A DNA stretch of 64,000 nt, from the IMG/VR virus record IMGVR_UViG_3300030012_001696, positions 1 to 64,000 of that record; one strand, 5' to 3'. A model generated the notes under the pieces. The model did not search any database. It saw nothing but the letters and a program-made list of their open reading frames with translations, and was not told the DNA's origin. The stretch comes from a virus. The stretch's first letter is position 1. Every line of letters begins with the position of its first letter. The translations under genes and the position numbers were made by a program. This document shows positions 33,401-42,735 of the stretch, in pieces.

Positions 33401-36400
33401 TAAACCTAATGTTTCATTATTAAGTTCAGTAGTTCCTTCTTCATAAACTTTTTGTCTTTGCCATAATTTATATTGTGCAATAGCTTCAGCCTCTCTCATA
33501 GGGTCTGTAAATATTTCTGCATTATTTCTTACACGAGCTACTCTATCTCTAATAATATAATTATAAAATTCACCTACTGCATCTGGTGATAAATTAACTG
33601 TATGATTCAAACCTATTGCTGCTTTATTTTTATGTTCTTTAACACTTATTAGTTGCATATGTTCTGGGTTTAAAGCATTTGTTTGAGAAATATCTAACTC
33701 TTTTGCTTTAGCTGGAGTTATTTCGTTTCCTTTAGCATCTGTAACTGGAGGCTCAGACCATAAATCTTTACTTTCAATAGTTTTAATAGCATAGTTTTCT
33801 CCAATTTTTTTAGAAGCTGAAGTAAATGTTATACTAGCTACTCCTGGATTAGCGTCAAAAATCTTTTGTATTTCTGCGTTTTTCATAATAGCAGTTTTAT
33901 TAATAAAATAATTACTACCTTGTCTTAAAATAATAGGTTTAACACCGCTAACATCACCTAAATCTGTTTTACCTAATAATAAAGCTAATGCTTTCATTTT
34001 ATTTTCAGGCATAAAAGTAACACCATTAACATCACTAGCATCTGATACAGCGTCATTTCTTAATTCAGCTTGTTCTTTTGCTTTTAATTCTTGTAATTTA
34101 ACTATATCAGGGCTATTAGGATTAACTTCTCTTATAGCTTCTATAGCTCTATCATAAGCTTCTATTTGCTGTTTAACTACAGAGTGTATTTCATCTACTA
34201 ATTTACCTTCATATCCACCAGCTAATACTTCATCTGCTATAATTAATTGTCTCCATTTACCATCTGCAAAATCTTTTAATTCATTTCTTACTACTTTATC
34301 TTGAAGGCGAATACCAGGTTCATCTAAAAAATTAACAACATCATTTATGTCTTCTTTAGTAAATCTTTTTGCGCTTATGTTATCAAATAGTTTTAAACGT
34401 TTTACTAGTCCAGCAGAAGTTTTACCCTCTCCATTTCTTTGGTTACTCCACCATTCTTTTTTACCAAATAATTCTCCAACAATCATATCATTCAACATTA
34501 TATCTAATTCTTTTGTAGCTGTTTTATAATTATTAGAAAGAGAATCTTGTTTTAAAGTTTTCCATTCATAACGTGTTGTACCATCTGCTTGTGTTACTGG
34601 TTTTACATTTACTTTATCTAACAAGTCTTGTTTTTCTGCTGAGACAAGTTTATCTTTAATAACACTATCTAAATACTCAGCATATTTAGTTGCAATTCTA
34701 TTACCAACACTTGTGTCTTTTGGTATAAGATATAAATATTTGTTATCTCCATATTGATATGTTAAATATTTTTGATTTGTAGGAACTTCAGTTGGGTTCA
34801 TATTCATGTATCTATACATGTTATGAGAAGCTACATATTCTCCAGTATATAATAATCTTTGTGCTGTATTTAAAAATGATACATCATTAATACCTTTATA
34901 AAATCCTCCAAACCCTACACCTTGTGAATCTAATATGTGAATTGGCATATCAGCATTATCTGCAATCTCACTTAATCTTTCTATTACAATAGATTTTTTA
35001 ATTATTTCATTACTGAACGTAGCATTTTGAGTATTGTTAGCATTCATTACAATTCGTTTAGTATTATAATTACTTTTGCTATTTAACAAAAATGTCATAG
35101 TAGTTAATTCAATACTTTCTAAATCTCTTTTACTTAAATTAGGATTATTGTCAGTTAAGTCTTTCATAAAGTCTTTGGTGAAGTTTGTAATGTTTCCATT
35201 ATATCCACCTTGTGTAACTTCATCTAAAAATAACTTGTTTACATATTGACTATTACTTAAATCAACACCATTTTCTTTTGCACTAAATTTTTTAAATACG
35301 TTGTTGACTAATATTTGTTGTATGTCTGATATGTTATAATCATTTATAGTTAAACCTTCTTCTTTTAATAGTTGTCTATATAAAGAATTAATTTCTGTAT
35401 CTATTTCTTGAAACTTTGTAGTTTCTAACATTTTTTTCAAACGAGTTCTTAGTTCTAACCAAGTATTATTATTATACTCTTTAAAATCTTTTTTGTAAAA
35501 ATCATAAATTTTTAATTCAGTAGCTAATGAAACTAAATCTAATGCATCTCCTCTTCTACTAGCTTCTTTTATTGCGGCATAAAGATATTTTTTAGTTTTT
35601 AATTCTTCTTGTTTATCTAATATTTGTTTTTCAGTAAATGCTCCACGTTGTACAGATATATCAAATTGCATTAAATCTCTACTAATAGTATCCATTATTT
35701 CTGTAACAAAGTTTTGTTCTTTACCTAGCTTAATATCATTCATTGTTTGTAGTAATTGAACAGCATCTGCTTCAGTTATTACGGCTTTTTCAGTTGGACT
35801 AATTGTTACAAAACCACCTTTATCTGTTTTTATTAAAGGTCTCATTACTTCTTCTAATTCTTTAAATACTTGTTCTATATCAATATCTTTTCTTTGTTTA
35901 GATTCTATTAATTCTTTAAGTACCTCAACTTGAACTTCATTTAATCCATTAGATTCAGCGTTTTTTAATAACTCTTTTGCTTGTTCTACACTTAGTGTTG
36001 CATCTTTTGATATGTTATTAGCTTCTTTAAATGCTTCAATCTTTTTTATTGTATCCATACCACTTGCAATAAATCCTCTCATAGTGGTAGTGCCTGGTAT
36101 AATAAAACCTTTTTCTACTAGCTTAATATATTGATTAATATGAACATCAGTAATGTCAACTGGTTCTCCAGTTTTAGGGTCAATAACTTTAGCGCTAGAT
36201 ATTCTATCAAATAATATTTTTCTTTGTACATCATTAATAACTAATCTACCCTCACCAGCCCACTTAGTAACATTGTCAAATAATCTTATATCATTTCCAG
36301 GTTTAGAAAATTCATTTAATATATCTTTTGCTTCAGCTTGAGTAATTCTTTTATCAGCTACTGGTTTGTAATTAGAAGACAATACAGAACTACCAGATTC

Positions 36401-39133
36401 AGCAGCTCTAGCTAATTGTAATGCATAATTTATTTTTTCTTGAAGACTTCTAGGTACATTATCTCCTTTAATAGTAATTTTTTCTGGTAATCCTAAATCT
36501 TGTCCATTTTTGTTTACACGCAACAATGCGCTTAGTATAGGACTATTAGCAATAACATTACCTATTTCTTTACGTGCTTTACTAGATTCTCTATATGTGC
36601 TATTAAAATCTAATAATGCATTAATTTCTGGACTTTGTACTCTATAACCATGTTGGTCTTCTACCTTTAATATTTCATTTAATTTTCTTTGTCCGCTTAC
36701 TGCGTTTGAAATAAACTCTTCAAATGAACGAGGCATATTAGCTTCAGTAATTCTTATAGGAGCTTCATTAGCTTTTTGATGCATAGTAACTTCAGTAATT
36801 TTATCAACTAAATGATTGTATTCATTAATTTTATTAAGTATAACGTCTCCGTTAGGCATTGATGCTATTCTATTTGCTGATGTTCGTATGTCTATTTTTC
36901 TAAAAGTTTTAACTCCTGTTTCTGAATTTGTTTCTATAACTGGACCTGCGGTTTTTGCAATATCACCTTCAATACTATTTATCATATCTTCAGCAGTTTT
37001 TATAAAAGATGTTACAATATCATCTATAGTTTGATTATTTTTTTGATTGAACATTTCGTTCATTTTATCAAAACCTTTAGTATCAGCTTCAATACCTTTC
37101 TTTTTCATAAGCTCTACAAATGTTCTTTTTTGATTTGGAGTTAATTCACCCCATTCTTTAATAGATTTATTTTCACCAATGTATTGGTCTTTACTTAAAA
37201 ATACCATAGCATCATCATACAACTGTTTATTTTTTGCATCATTTTCTATAGGTTTGCTATCTACGTCTATATTTTGATTTTTATTTTTTATAAATATTCT
37301 ATTTTTTTGTTTACCTTCTCCTCTTTCTGTATTAATAACTTCATTAATAGCATCAAACACTTCAGGATTAGAATCTGTAGGTACAAAATCATGTTTTAAT
37401 TCGTTTTGTTTATGAACCATTTCACGAACTTTACCCCAATAACCCATACGAGGTCCACTCATATCACTACCAAGTGCTTGTACCCAGTTATCTACTTGTT
37501 GAAATTCTTTACTAAAACGATTTTGAGGTTTACGATTAAACGTTAATGCTCCTTCGTATGTTTTAAAAGCACCAGTATTAAAATCTTTGTATACTAAACC
37601 TTTACCATGTTTACTTAAAAAACCTCCAATTAACATAGACCTCATTTTATCTTGTACTGTTAAATTTTCATCCATTAACATTGAAGGTCCACCACCCATT
37701 ACTAAACCACCAAGGAACATACGAGGAGTACTACCAACTAAATCTTTTCTAACTTGTCTAGCAAATTCACCAGCCCATTCACCAGTTGTCATTTTAGAAT
37801 GAACTTTACTAATACTACGTTGCATAATTTGTGCAGCTATTTTCTTTTGTTCTGGAGTACCGCTTTGTAAATATTCTAATAATTTACTTGCACTTACACT
37901 AACAACTTTATCATCTTCTGTTCTAGTTAATTGTTTTAATAGACCTTGTAAATCTTTTGTTATATAATTTTCCATATAAAGTGGAGCAGCTTTACCTTGT
38001 TTACCTCCTACTCTACTACTACTTAATGCTAAATAAGAAAATATTTGACCAATAGAATTTTGACCAGAAGCTGAAGCAACATTATAATTATTTGCATAAG
38101 TTCCTCTAAATAACGCACCTATTCTTTCAAATGGATTTTTACCACGCATAAATGCACTTAATCCTGAAGCTCCTCCTTCTATACCTCCTGGTATAAATCT
38201 AACTGCTCCTAATGCGCCCCCTACAGCTAAAGCATGTAGTGTTGTATTCATAGGGTCATATTCAACTCCTTCTTGTCCAGCATCTAAAGCCGCAATTACA
38301 TTATCAACACCAGCAAATAAAATACCTTCTTCAGCCATATGCGTTAAAGCTAATCTTCCTGGTTTGTCATCTAATCCAAATACTTTTGCAAAATATCCTT
38401 GCAAGTTAGATACAGGTCTACCTCCAACGTCATCAATAGATTTTCTAACTAAATTACCTATTTGTTTAGCTGCGTCATCTGTAATAGAAATACCACTAGC
38501 TTCTGCAAATTCTTTAAATAATTTACCTGATTGGTCTTTTATGCTATCTAAAAACTCATTACGTAATTTTGCATTATGTAAAACATCATCAAAACCTTCA
38601 ATTTGTGTTTTAATTTTAGGAGTAATAATATCATCAATAAATCCTTTAGGAGTTAAATCATCAGCTAAATTAGCTGTAGTAGGCATAGTTCCTTTACCTA
38701 TTTTTATAGAACCATCATCAATTAATTTTGTAACTAGTCCATCAGCTTCTTTTTGAATTTCTTTAACTATTTTTTGACCACTTGCTTTACCAGCTGCAGC
38801 TCTACCTATTGCACTAATACCTATTTTACCAGCACCAAATGGTGCTAAAAATCCAAGAGCTGAACCAATGTCTCCACCCCATTTTTGTACTTCAGTTTCT
38901 CTTTTAGCTTCATAAAAAGGGTCTACTCCAAGTCTAGGTAATCCTCTTTCTGGTATTCCTAATAGCGCCATATTAACACCACCTTTTACAGCTTCTGTTG
39001 TAAAATCAAATATGTTAGAACCTAATCGTTCAAACATAGTTTTATCTGTATCAAATTGTGTGTTGTTATTAACTTGGGAATATTGGTCCCCAAAACGTTC
39101 ACGCATCTTTTTTTCAATGCTACTTTGTGGCAT
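30428..39133 (-). CDS. Giant virion protein with RNA polymerase catalytic barrel
   Basis: A 2901-residue protein. The first about 450 residues resemble an ejection protein, with Gly/Ala-rich hydrophobic stretches (near 88-110 and 290-320). Residues about 1770-2110 look like a single-chain RNA polymerase core: TFTSASK1775-K and SVK1832-EHKNKAAIG in the beta-like barrel position, then ER2050-QPHVKHSSIM and 37 residues later GD2087-FDID2091. In cellular beta-prime/Rpb1 the same order reads NRQP.LHK.SMM then NADFDGD at 35 residues. The three aspartates would hold the catalytic magnesium. Giant virion polymerases of this kind are known from crAss-like phages; N4 uses an unrelated one. It lies among ejection genes, so it is probably injected to transcribe early genes. 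Confidence 0.78.
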   Translation of the reverse strand: MPQSSIEKKMRERFGDQYSQVNNNTQFDTDKTMFERLGSNIFDFTTEAVKGGVNMALLGIPERGLPRLGVDPFYEAKRETEVQKWGGDIGSALGFLAPFGAGKIGISAIGRAAAGKASGQKIVKEIQKEADGLVTKLIDDGSIKIGKGTMPTTANLADDLTPKGFIDDIITPKIKTQIEGFDDVLHNAKLRNEFLDSIKDQSGKLFKEFAEASGISITDDAAKQIGNLVRKSIDDVGGRPVSNLQGYFAKVFGLDDKPGRLALTHMAEEGILFAGVDNVIAALDAGQEGVEYDPMNTTLHALAVGGALGAVRFIPGGIEGGASGLSAFMRGKNPFERIGALFRGTYANNYNVASASGQNSIGQIFSYLALSSSRVGGKQGKAAPLYMENYITKDLQGLLKQLTRTEDDKVVSVSASKLLEYLQSGTPEQKKIAAQIMQRSISKVHSKMTTGEWAGEFARQVRKDLVGSTPRMFLGGLVMGGGPSMLMDENLTVQDKMRSMLIGGFLSKHGKGLVYKDFNTGAFKTYEGALTFNRKPQNRFSKEFQQVDNWVQALGSDMSGPRMGYWGKVREMVHKQNELKHDFVPTDSNPEVFDAINEVINTERGEGKQKNRIFIKNKNQNIDVDSKPIENDAKNKQLYDDAMVFLSKDQYIGENKSIKEWGELTPNQKRTFVELMKKKGIEADTKGFDKMNEMFNQKNNQTIDDIVTSFIKTAEDMINSIEGDIAKTAGPVIETNSETGVKTFRKIDIRTSANRIASMPNGDVILNKINEYNHLVDKITEVTMHQKANEAPIRITEANMPRSFEEFISNAVSGQRKLNEILKVEDQHGYRVQSPEINALLDFNSTYRESSKARKEIGNVIANSPILSALLRVNKNGQDLGLPEKITIKGDNVPRSLQEKINYALQLARAAESGSSVLSSNYKPVADKRITQAEAKDILNEFSKPGNDIRLFDNVTKWAGEGRLVINDVQRKILFDRISSAKVIDPKTGEPVDITDVHINQYIKLVEKGFIIPGTTTMRGFIASGMDTIKKIEAFKEANNISKDATLSVEQAKELLKNAESNGLNEVQVEVLKELIESKQRKDIDIEQVFKELEEVMRPLIKTDKGGFVTISPTEKAVITEADAVQLLQTMNDIKLGKEQNFVTEIMDTISRDLMQFDISVQRGAFTEKQILDKQEELKTKKYLYAAIKEASRRGDALDLVSLATELKIYDFYKKDFKEYNNNTWLELRTRLKKMLETTKFQEIDTEINSLYRQLLKEEGLTINDYNISDIQQILVNNVFKKFSAKENGVDLSNSQYVNKLFLDEVTQGGYNGNITNFTKDFMKDLTDNNPNLSKRDLESIELTTMTFLLNSKSNYNTKRIVMNANNTQNATFSNEIIKKSIVIERLSEIADNADMPIHILDSQGVGFGGFYKGINDVSFLNTAQRLLYTGEYVASHNMYRYMNMNPTEVPTNQKYLTYQYGDNKYLYLIPKDTSVGNRIATKYAEYLDSVIKDKLVSAEKQDLLDKVNVKPVTQADGTTRYEWKTLKQDSLSNNYKTATKELDIMLNDMIVGELFGKKEWWSNQRNGEGKTSAGLVKRLKLFDNISAKRFTKEDINDVVNFLDEPGIRLQDKVVRNELKDFADGKWRQLIIADEVLAGGYEGKLVDEIHSVVKQQIEAYDRAIEAIREVNPNSPDIVKLQELKAKEQAELRNDAVSDASDVNGVTFMPENKMKALALLLGKTDLGDVSGVKPIILRQGSNYFINKTAIMKNAEIQKIFDANPGVASITFTSASKKIGENYAIKTIESKDLWSEPPVTDAKGNEITPAKAKELDISQTNALNPEHMQLISVKEHKNKAAIGLNHTVNLSPDAVGEFYNYIIRDRVARVRNNAEIFTDPMREAEAIAQYKLWQRQKVYEEGTTELNNETLGLDALLAEANVNPGLLPTRLDAVFKTFEIDPLFKTKVEGGSSVLAPDINAFGKAELQNTIILDGKIWQAGEISVPESVRNTGVESLDLITLVKQNKGEADTIVTANTVVKDRFGKIKNLGELFDKLEANHPEYKILIIGERQPHVKHSSIMPVALKNFNADNVAKLNAVDLKRAAEGDFDIDTINYFHNMKHDVMKEYWNNRGVISDSRNVETTNSEMSFANLKYTDYDTRMDYIHNKLRQSDIAKGIVMQSQRLLQWLINNYANSPTQYRIARNSTMKEDGTIAELGKIDTVNGFIMKIPDNRFLVIKQDLDMKAVYQKIADYNQHVLDAYNGYNHGLFQSRKAIYEDLFLGKDGIFEVYGVDKIAYKTTTEGKQSTEIDLKTSILSKREGQEGVAALTGKEKDVIYEHLFTPYSDLLRLSNFQYDRGRQKSVSLQDMITGLETYNSSMRTLQFNMAKDLGVKQTDIDLFGFGDNAIIRANRNGTDFSGSVMTYDRLLSEIMHIRNITQKINDRDLYSRPSEEYNKTLDEFMISENLTKALENQIDYSRNKHEYANALYTRIRKMKRLKDTLQSPTSRNRLNKNILYLENLLKEIKKQIPVSESILKQIENDLVVDKLRDYIRKNGKEASEEQLKKIKAEAKEDMKNKKYTIEPYADRDLIHSLAMLEGFGRYSQLKQFDLGIGKQEYSELNKNAQDVRRDFQQAWYSLRNNEKVQFKDMKEPVEFSDAAEIYEYFTNRMLGEMSVLGDLSLNNVYLAKVMTPRIEPYKLITFKGKVFPKPETKRQEKFVTLGLRVNNRMFKDSPEMQKLFIKELGKHYSNANQLLRTGEQARNNNADFIPGDTGYVDIFSPAMGHQKSKLVQIFNPEYAGVSRLSTYELLVKHFKYGTVQELLPKLRDTSPDSVVGGLYDVTGLGDFRRMSINGIKDFENSLDLQNRLYVRRDGVNHIVDYRRPFEPIGNVGGSGSSSRRKYDVTDEASNMIKKNKRYCP

Positions 39134-40545
39134 TAGTATTCCCTATTTTGATTATAAATGTATCCGTATTTACCTTGAGCTTTTGGTTTTTGAGCTTCAT
39201 AAGCATTTCCAGCTATGTAAGCTGCTTTTTGTCTTTTTTGTTGTTGTTCTATTGCTTGATTAATTGCATCTATTTCTAACATAGATATAGATTCTAATTT
39301 TTTTAATTCTTCTGTTCTAAAATCATACATTTCATCAGACATAAATGGTAATCCTAAATCCATATTTGTTGTTCTTTGTGTTGTAATAGTATAATGTTGA
39401 GACTTTTCATTGTTTAAATTTTTATTAATAGATACACGCCTTTTAATTAATGCATCTATGTTAGATTGGTATTTATTGCTCATATATTGATAATCACCGT
39501 ATCTACGATTAGAATAATCTGTAGAAGGGTCGTTGCTATCTAACATTTGCATCCATCCAAATGCATCTGTATTTCCTTCTTCAGAAATATAATCTTTTAC
39601 TACCCAACTTAATTCATTGTCAAAACTATTATAATAGTCATCTTTAACGTTTCCAGATAATAAATTAGTTTCAAATTTATCTAACGCTTCTAGATTAGCA
39701 TCATTAATTTGTTTTTGTATATCTTCATCAACACCTTCTGGTATAGAATAATCTTTTTTAGAAGGTTTTTCTGAAAGAGTTATTGGACTATCTTCGTACA
39801 TTCCTGCAGTTACAGGTTGATTTTCTTGAGCAAATTTATCTCCAAACTGAAAATCTCCAAACTCTGTTTGAAATGTTTCTTCTGCCATTCTATCATATAT
39901 TTCTTGATTTGTACTTAATTTTTTAAATTCTGGAAATTGTTGATTTAATTGTTCTGCATCTAAACCAAATGCTAATCCTATATCTTCTACAATTTGTCTA
40001 CTAGTTAATAAATTTTGTCCACCAGCTATATGCAAAGATAAATATTTTCTTGCTAATTCAGTAGACCAACGTTCACCATCTTTAACATCTTTTAAAAAAA
40101 CTTTTGAACCATCATTATTAGTTATAAAATAATTATCCATTAAATATTCAGATAAATCACTAGTTCCTTTTTTACTACTATATCCTGATAAAGTAGGAGT
40201 CTCTCCATCCATTTTAGTGTAACCTCCTGTGTCCATAAGAGGTTGTATATAGTTTGTATAAAATTCTAAACCTGCGGTTTCCATATTTGTAACTGCTAAA
40301 TTACTAAGACTAGTTTTAGTAGTATTAAATAATTCTCTATCTTTTGCTTCTTTATCTAAATCAAATTCGTCTTCTTGTAATCTTAATTTACTTTTTGCTA
40401 TATCTAATTCTTCAGCAAATTCAGCTTTGCTTTGTTCTAATTTAAGCATTTCTAATGCATTTCTTTCAGAAGAAGCTTGTCTTCTTAATTTAGCATCTAA
40501 CATACTATTTAATGTTTTGAATATATTTGCGTATTGTACTGCCAT
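39133..40545 (-). CDS. Internal virion protein (470 aa)
   Basis: A 470-residue protein with a long coiled coil at residues 15-75 (RRQASSERNALEMLKLEQSKAEFAEELDIAKSKL in outline) and acidic middle. Start and stop overlap neighbours by single bases. In short-tailed phages the genes between nozzle and the giant ejection protein usually encode inner-core proteins. No family recognised; the role is inferred from order and coiled coils. Confidence 0.55.
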   Translation of the reverse strand: MAVQYANIFKTLNSMLDAKLRRQASSERNALEMLKLEQSKAEFAEELDIAKSKLRLQEDEFDLDKEAKDRELFNTTKTSLSNLAVTNMETAGLEFYTNYIQPLMDTGGYTKMDGETPTLSGYSSKKGTSDLSEYLMDNYFITNNDGSKVFLKDVKDGERWSTELARKYLSLHIAGGQNLLTSRQIVEDIGLAFGLDAEQLNQQFPEFKKLSTNQEIYDRMAEETFQTEFGDFQFGDKFAQENQPVTAGMYEDSPITLSEKPSKKDYSIPEGVDEDIQKQINDANLEALDKFETNLLSGNVKDDYYNSFDNELSWVVKDYISEEGNTDAFGWMQMLDSNDPSTDYSNRRYGDYQYMSNKYQSNIDALIKRRVSINKNLNNEKSQHYTITTQRTTNMDLGLPFMSDEMYDFRTEELKKLESISMLEIDAINQAIEQQQKRQKAAYIAGNAYEAQKPKAQGKYGYIYNQNREY

Positions 40546-40553
40546 TTTATTTC

Positions 40554-41060
40554 CTAAAATAATGTTTCAAAAAAAGAATCACGTTTACGAGCTTCTTGAT
40601 TTTGTTTTTTTAATAATTTAATTTGATTATCTATTCTCGCTGTTTCTTGAACTTCTTGTGCTTGTGCCATAGCAATAGCGTTATCTCTTGTATCTACAAG
40701 ATTTTTCATTTGCATTTGCAATTTATCTTGCATTCTACCTTCCATTCTATCATATGTAGACATTATTTGTCCGTAATTAGAAAATTTATTTGTATCTAAA
40801 GCACTATCTATTGATTGATTCATTTGTTCCCATTGTATGCCATAACCCATACCCATAGTATCCATAGCTGTATTCATTCTATCTTGAGCCATTTCTTCTT
40901 GTGCTTGTGTTAATTCTGGCAACAAACGTAATTGTTCTTGTAATCCGCCTAAAGCAATATTATTAAATCTTATTTGCGCTCTATTTTGTCTAGCTTCTGC
41001 TCCTGCTCCTGAAAGCAAACTAAAAGCTTGTAATCCAACTTGTGCTGTTACTGGGTCCAT
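40554..41060 (-). CDS. Internal virion protein, T7 gp14-like
   Basis: A 168-residue protein. A short hydrophobic N-terminal helix (DPVTAQVGLQAFSLLSGAGA) is followed by a long helical part rich in Gln, Met and Asp. This layout matches T7 gp14-type ejection proteins, which insert into the outer membrane at infection. Position before the larger internal proteins agrees. Sequence identity to known gp14 is not evident by eye. Confidence 0.6.
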   Translation of the reverse strand: MDPVTAQVGLQAFSLLSGAGAEARQNRAQIRFNNIALGGLQEQLRLLPELTQAQEEMAQDRMNTAMDTMGMGYGIQWEQMNQSIDSALDTNKFSNYGQIMSTYDRMEGRMQDKLQMQMKNLVDTRDNAIAMAQAQEVQETARIDNQIKLLKKQNQEARKRDSFFETLF

Positions 41061-41061
41061 A

Positions 41062-42378
41062 TTATTCGTTCTCCGTAAAAGGTTTAAACATTGCTGGAGG
41101 TCTAAATGTTGTTGTAAAATCTGGATTTATTAATTTTGCATCTAATAAAGATTGATAAATATTAGGGTCTTCAAACACATTCATATAATTTGTTTGTTCG
41201 TTTTGTTTGCGTTTATTAAATATGCTATTGTCTCCAACTAAATCACCAAAATCAAATCCTTCTTTTTTTCCAAAGTTAGGAGTATAAGCTGGAGGTAATT
41301 TATCAGAATATTGTTGTATATTTTTATCTAAATATTCTTTTACTTTGTTAAATGCACTATATTCACCCATAGTGTTTCCTTGACTATCTTCAGCAAAATC
41401 ATAAGATGCTGAACCTATAGCTTCTTGTGGTAATAGCCATTGTAAATTATTTTGTAATGAACCTAAATCAAAACTATAAGGTAAAGGTTTGTTGTTACTA
41501 TCTACATTTTGATTAATATCGTAAGGTGTAGTTGATTCATATTTATCTAAATAAGGAGCTACTGTAGAAAAGTTTACATTTTGACTTATTGCATCTACTA
41601 AAAATGCTTGTTGTTTTTTTGCAGTTTTTCTAGCATCTTTACTTGCTTCTTTATCATTTAATATTTCAGTAGCTTTTAAAAATTGATTATAGTCTGCATC
41701 TGATAATGTTTCAGATAAAAATATTTTACCATCACGAGCATCTTGTATCATGTCTTTTATAGCTTTAGAATATGTAGACCATCTACCTATACCTCCAAAA
41801 TATTCATCTTTAGTTTCGTTATATATAATTTCTCCAATATTATAACTATGTTTAGGGTCTTGAGCTAATGCTGTATATAATCCAAATTTTTGTGCATTTT
41901 CTATAGATTTTCTTTGACCTTGTTTAAATGTCCATCCTGTACCACCGCTTATATCTACTGGATTATCTGTAGCAAAACTTTGTCTAACACGTCTACCTTC
42001 AGCTAACAAAGCACCTTCAGATATTTCTTTACCGCCTATAAAAAACTTTTGATTATTTATATCACTAAAATCAGTTCTACCTGCTAACCAGTCTAAAGCA
42101 GTATTACCTTCATAAATTAAAGGAGCGCCAAGTTGTGTTTCTAAACTAGATGCACCTAATTCTATTAATTTATTATTATCTTTAACTTCGTTTAAAGTAG
42201 AAAGTGATTCAAGAAAAGCAGAAGTAGCTTCATAAAATCTTTGTTCATCGTTTTCTCTCTCAATAATACCTTTTTGTACTTCTTTACTTTGCGACATAGT
42301 ACCAGAAACATCATATTTTAATGCGTTTAAAGATGCTTTTATATTGTAAACTCTAGCATTTGGTTTATTGATTGGCAT
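41062..42378 (-). CDS. Hypothetical structural protein (438 aa)
   Basis: A 438-residue protein (MPINKPNARVYNIKASLNALKYDVSGTMSQSKEV...) with alternating helical and polar segments and no recognised motif. Ribosome-binding sequence CGGGAAA. It follows the nozzle genes and precedes the gp14-like gene, so an internal or tail protein is likely. Confidence 0.5.
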   Translation of the reverse strand: MPINKPNARVYNIKASLNALKYDVSGTMSQSKEVQKGIIERENDEQRFYEATSAFLESLSTLNEVKDNNKLIELGASSLETQLGAPLIYEGNTALDWLAGRTDFSDINNQKFFIGGKEISEGALLAEGRRVRQSFATDNPVDISGGTGWTFKQGQRKSIENAQKFGLYTALAQDPKHSYNIGEIIYNETKDEYFGGIGRWSTYSKAIKDMIQDARDGKIFLSETLSDADYNQFLKATEILNDKEASKDARKTAKKQQAFLVDAISQNVNFSTVAPYLDKYESTTPYDINQNVDSNNKPLPYSFDLGSLQNNLQWLLPQEAIGSASYDFAEDSQGNTMGEYSAFNKVKEYLDKNIQQYSDKLPPAYTPNFGKKEGFDFGDLVGDNSIFNKRKQNEQTNYMNVFEDPNIYQSLLDAKLINPDFTTTFRPPAMFKPFTENE

Positions 42379-42435
42379 AATATTTCCCGATTTTTATATA
42401 TAATATATTACTTATAGTCATAACATTCAACTGTT

Positions 42436-42735
42436 TTATCCAGATTTTGCCTTTACAAATTTTCTAACTACAGGACTATCATTTAATGGTCTACCATCAG
42501 ACAGATTAATCCACTCACCTCTTCTTTTAATATACTGTTCTACTTTATTTAAATTACCAGGATTTTCATAATAAACAATATCTCCTTCTACTCCTGATTC
42601 TTGCGTAGGTATTTCATCTACAAACCTTGGTCTTTGTTGGGAATAATGATTAGTTCTTCTTTTATTATCAGAAGTTCCCCCGCCTACTCCAGCAAAAATA
42701 GGAACGCTAAATTTTTTTTCTATTTCTTTTGCCAT
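42436..42735 (-). CDS. Small structural protein (99 aa)
   Basis: A 99-residue protein starting MAKEIEKKFSVPIFAGVGGG. The middle, EGDIVYYENPGNLNKVEQYIKRRGEWINL, resembles short fibre or 'head-binding' modules that describe a parameter list, as in other marine phage tail proteins. It overlaps the stop of the nozzle C-terminal gene by one base. Function uncertain. Confidence 0.5.
   Translation of the reverse strand: MAKEIEKKFSVPIFAGVGGGTSDNKRRTNHYSQQRPRFVDEIPTQESGVEGDIVYYENPGNLNKVEQYIKRRGEWINLSDGRPLNDSPVVRKFVKAKSG

Noticed and set aside
42379-42435. A 17-codon frame (MTISNILYIKIGK...) upstream of the 438-residue gene
   Set aside because: It overlaps the next start, the ribosome-binding site is weak, the sequence is AT-driven and there is no second copy for support.
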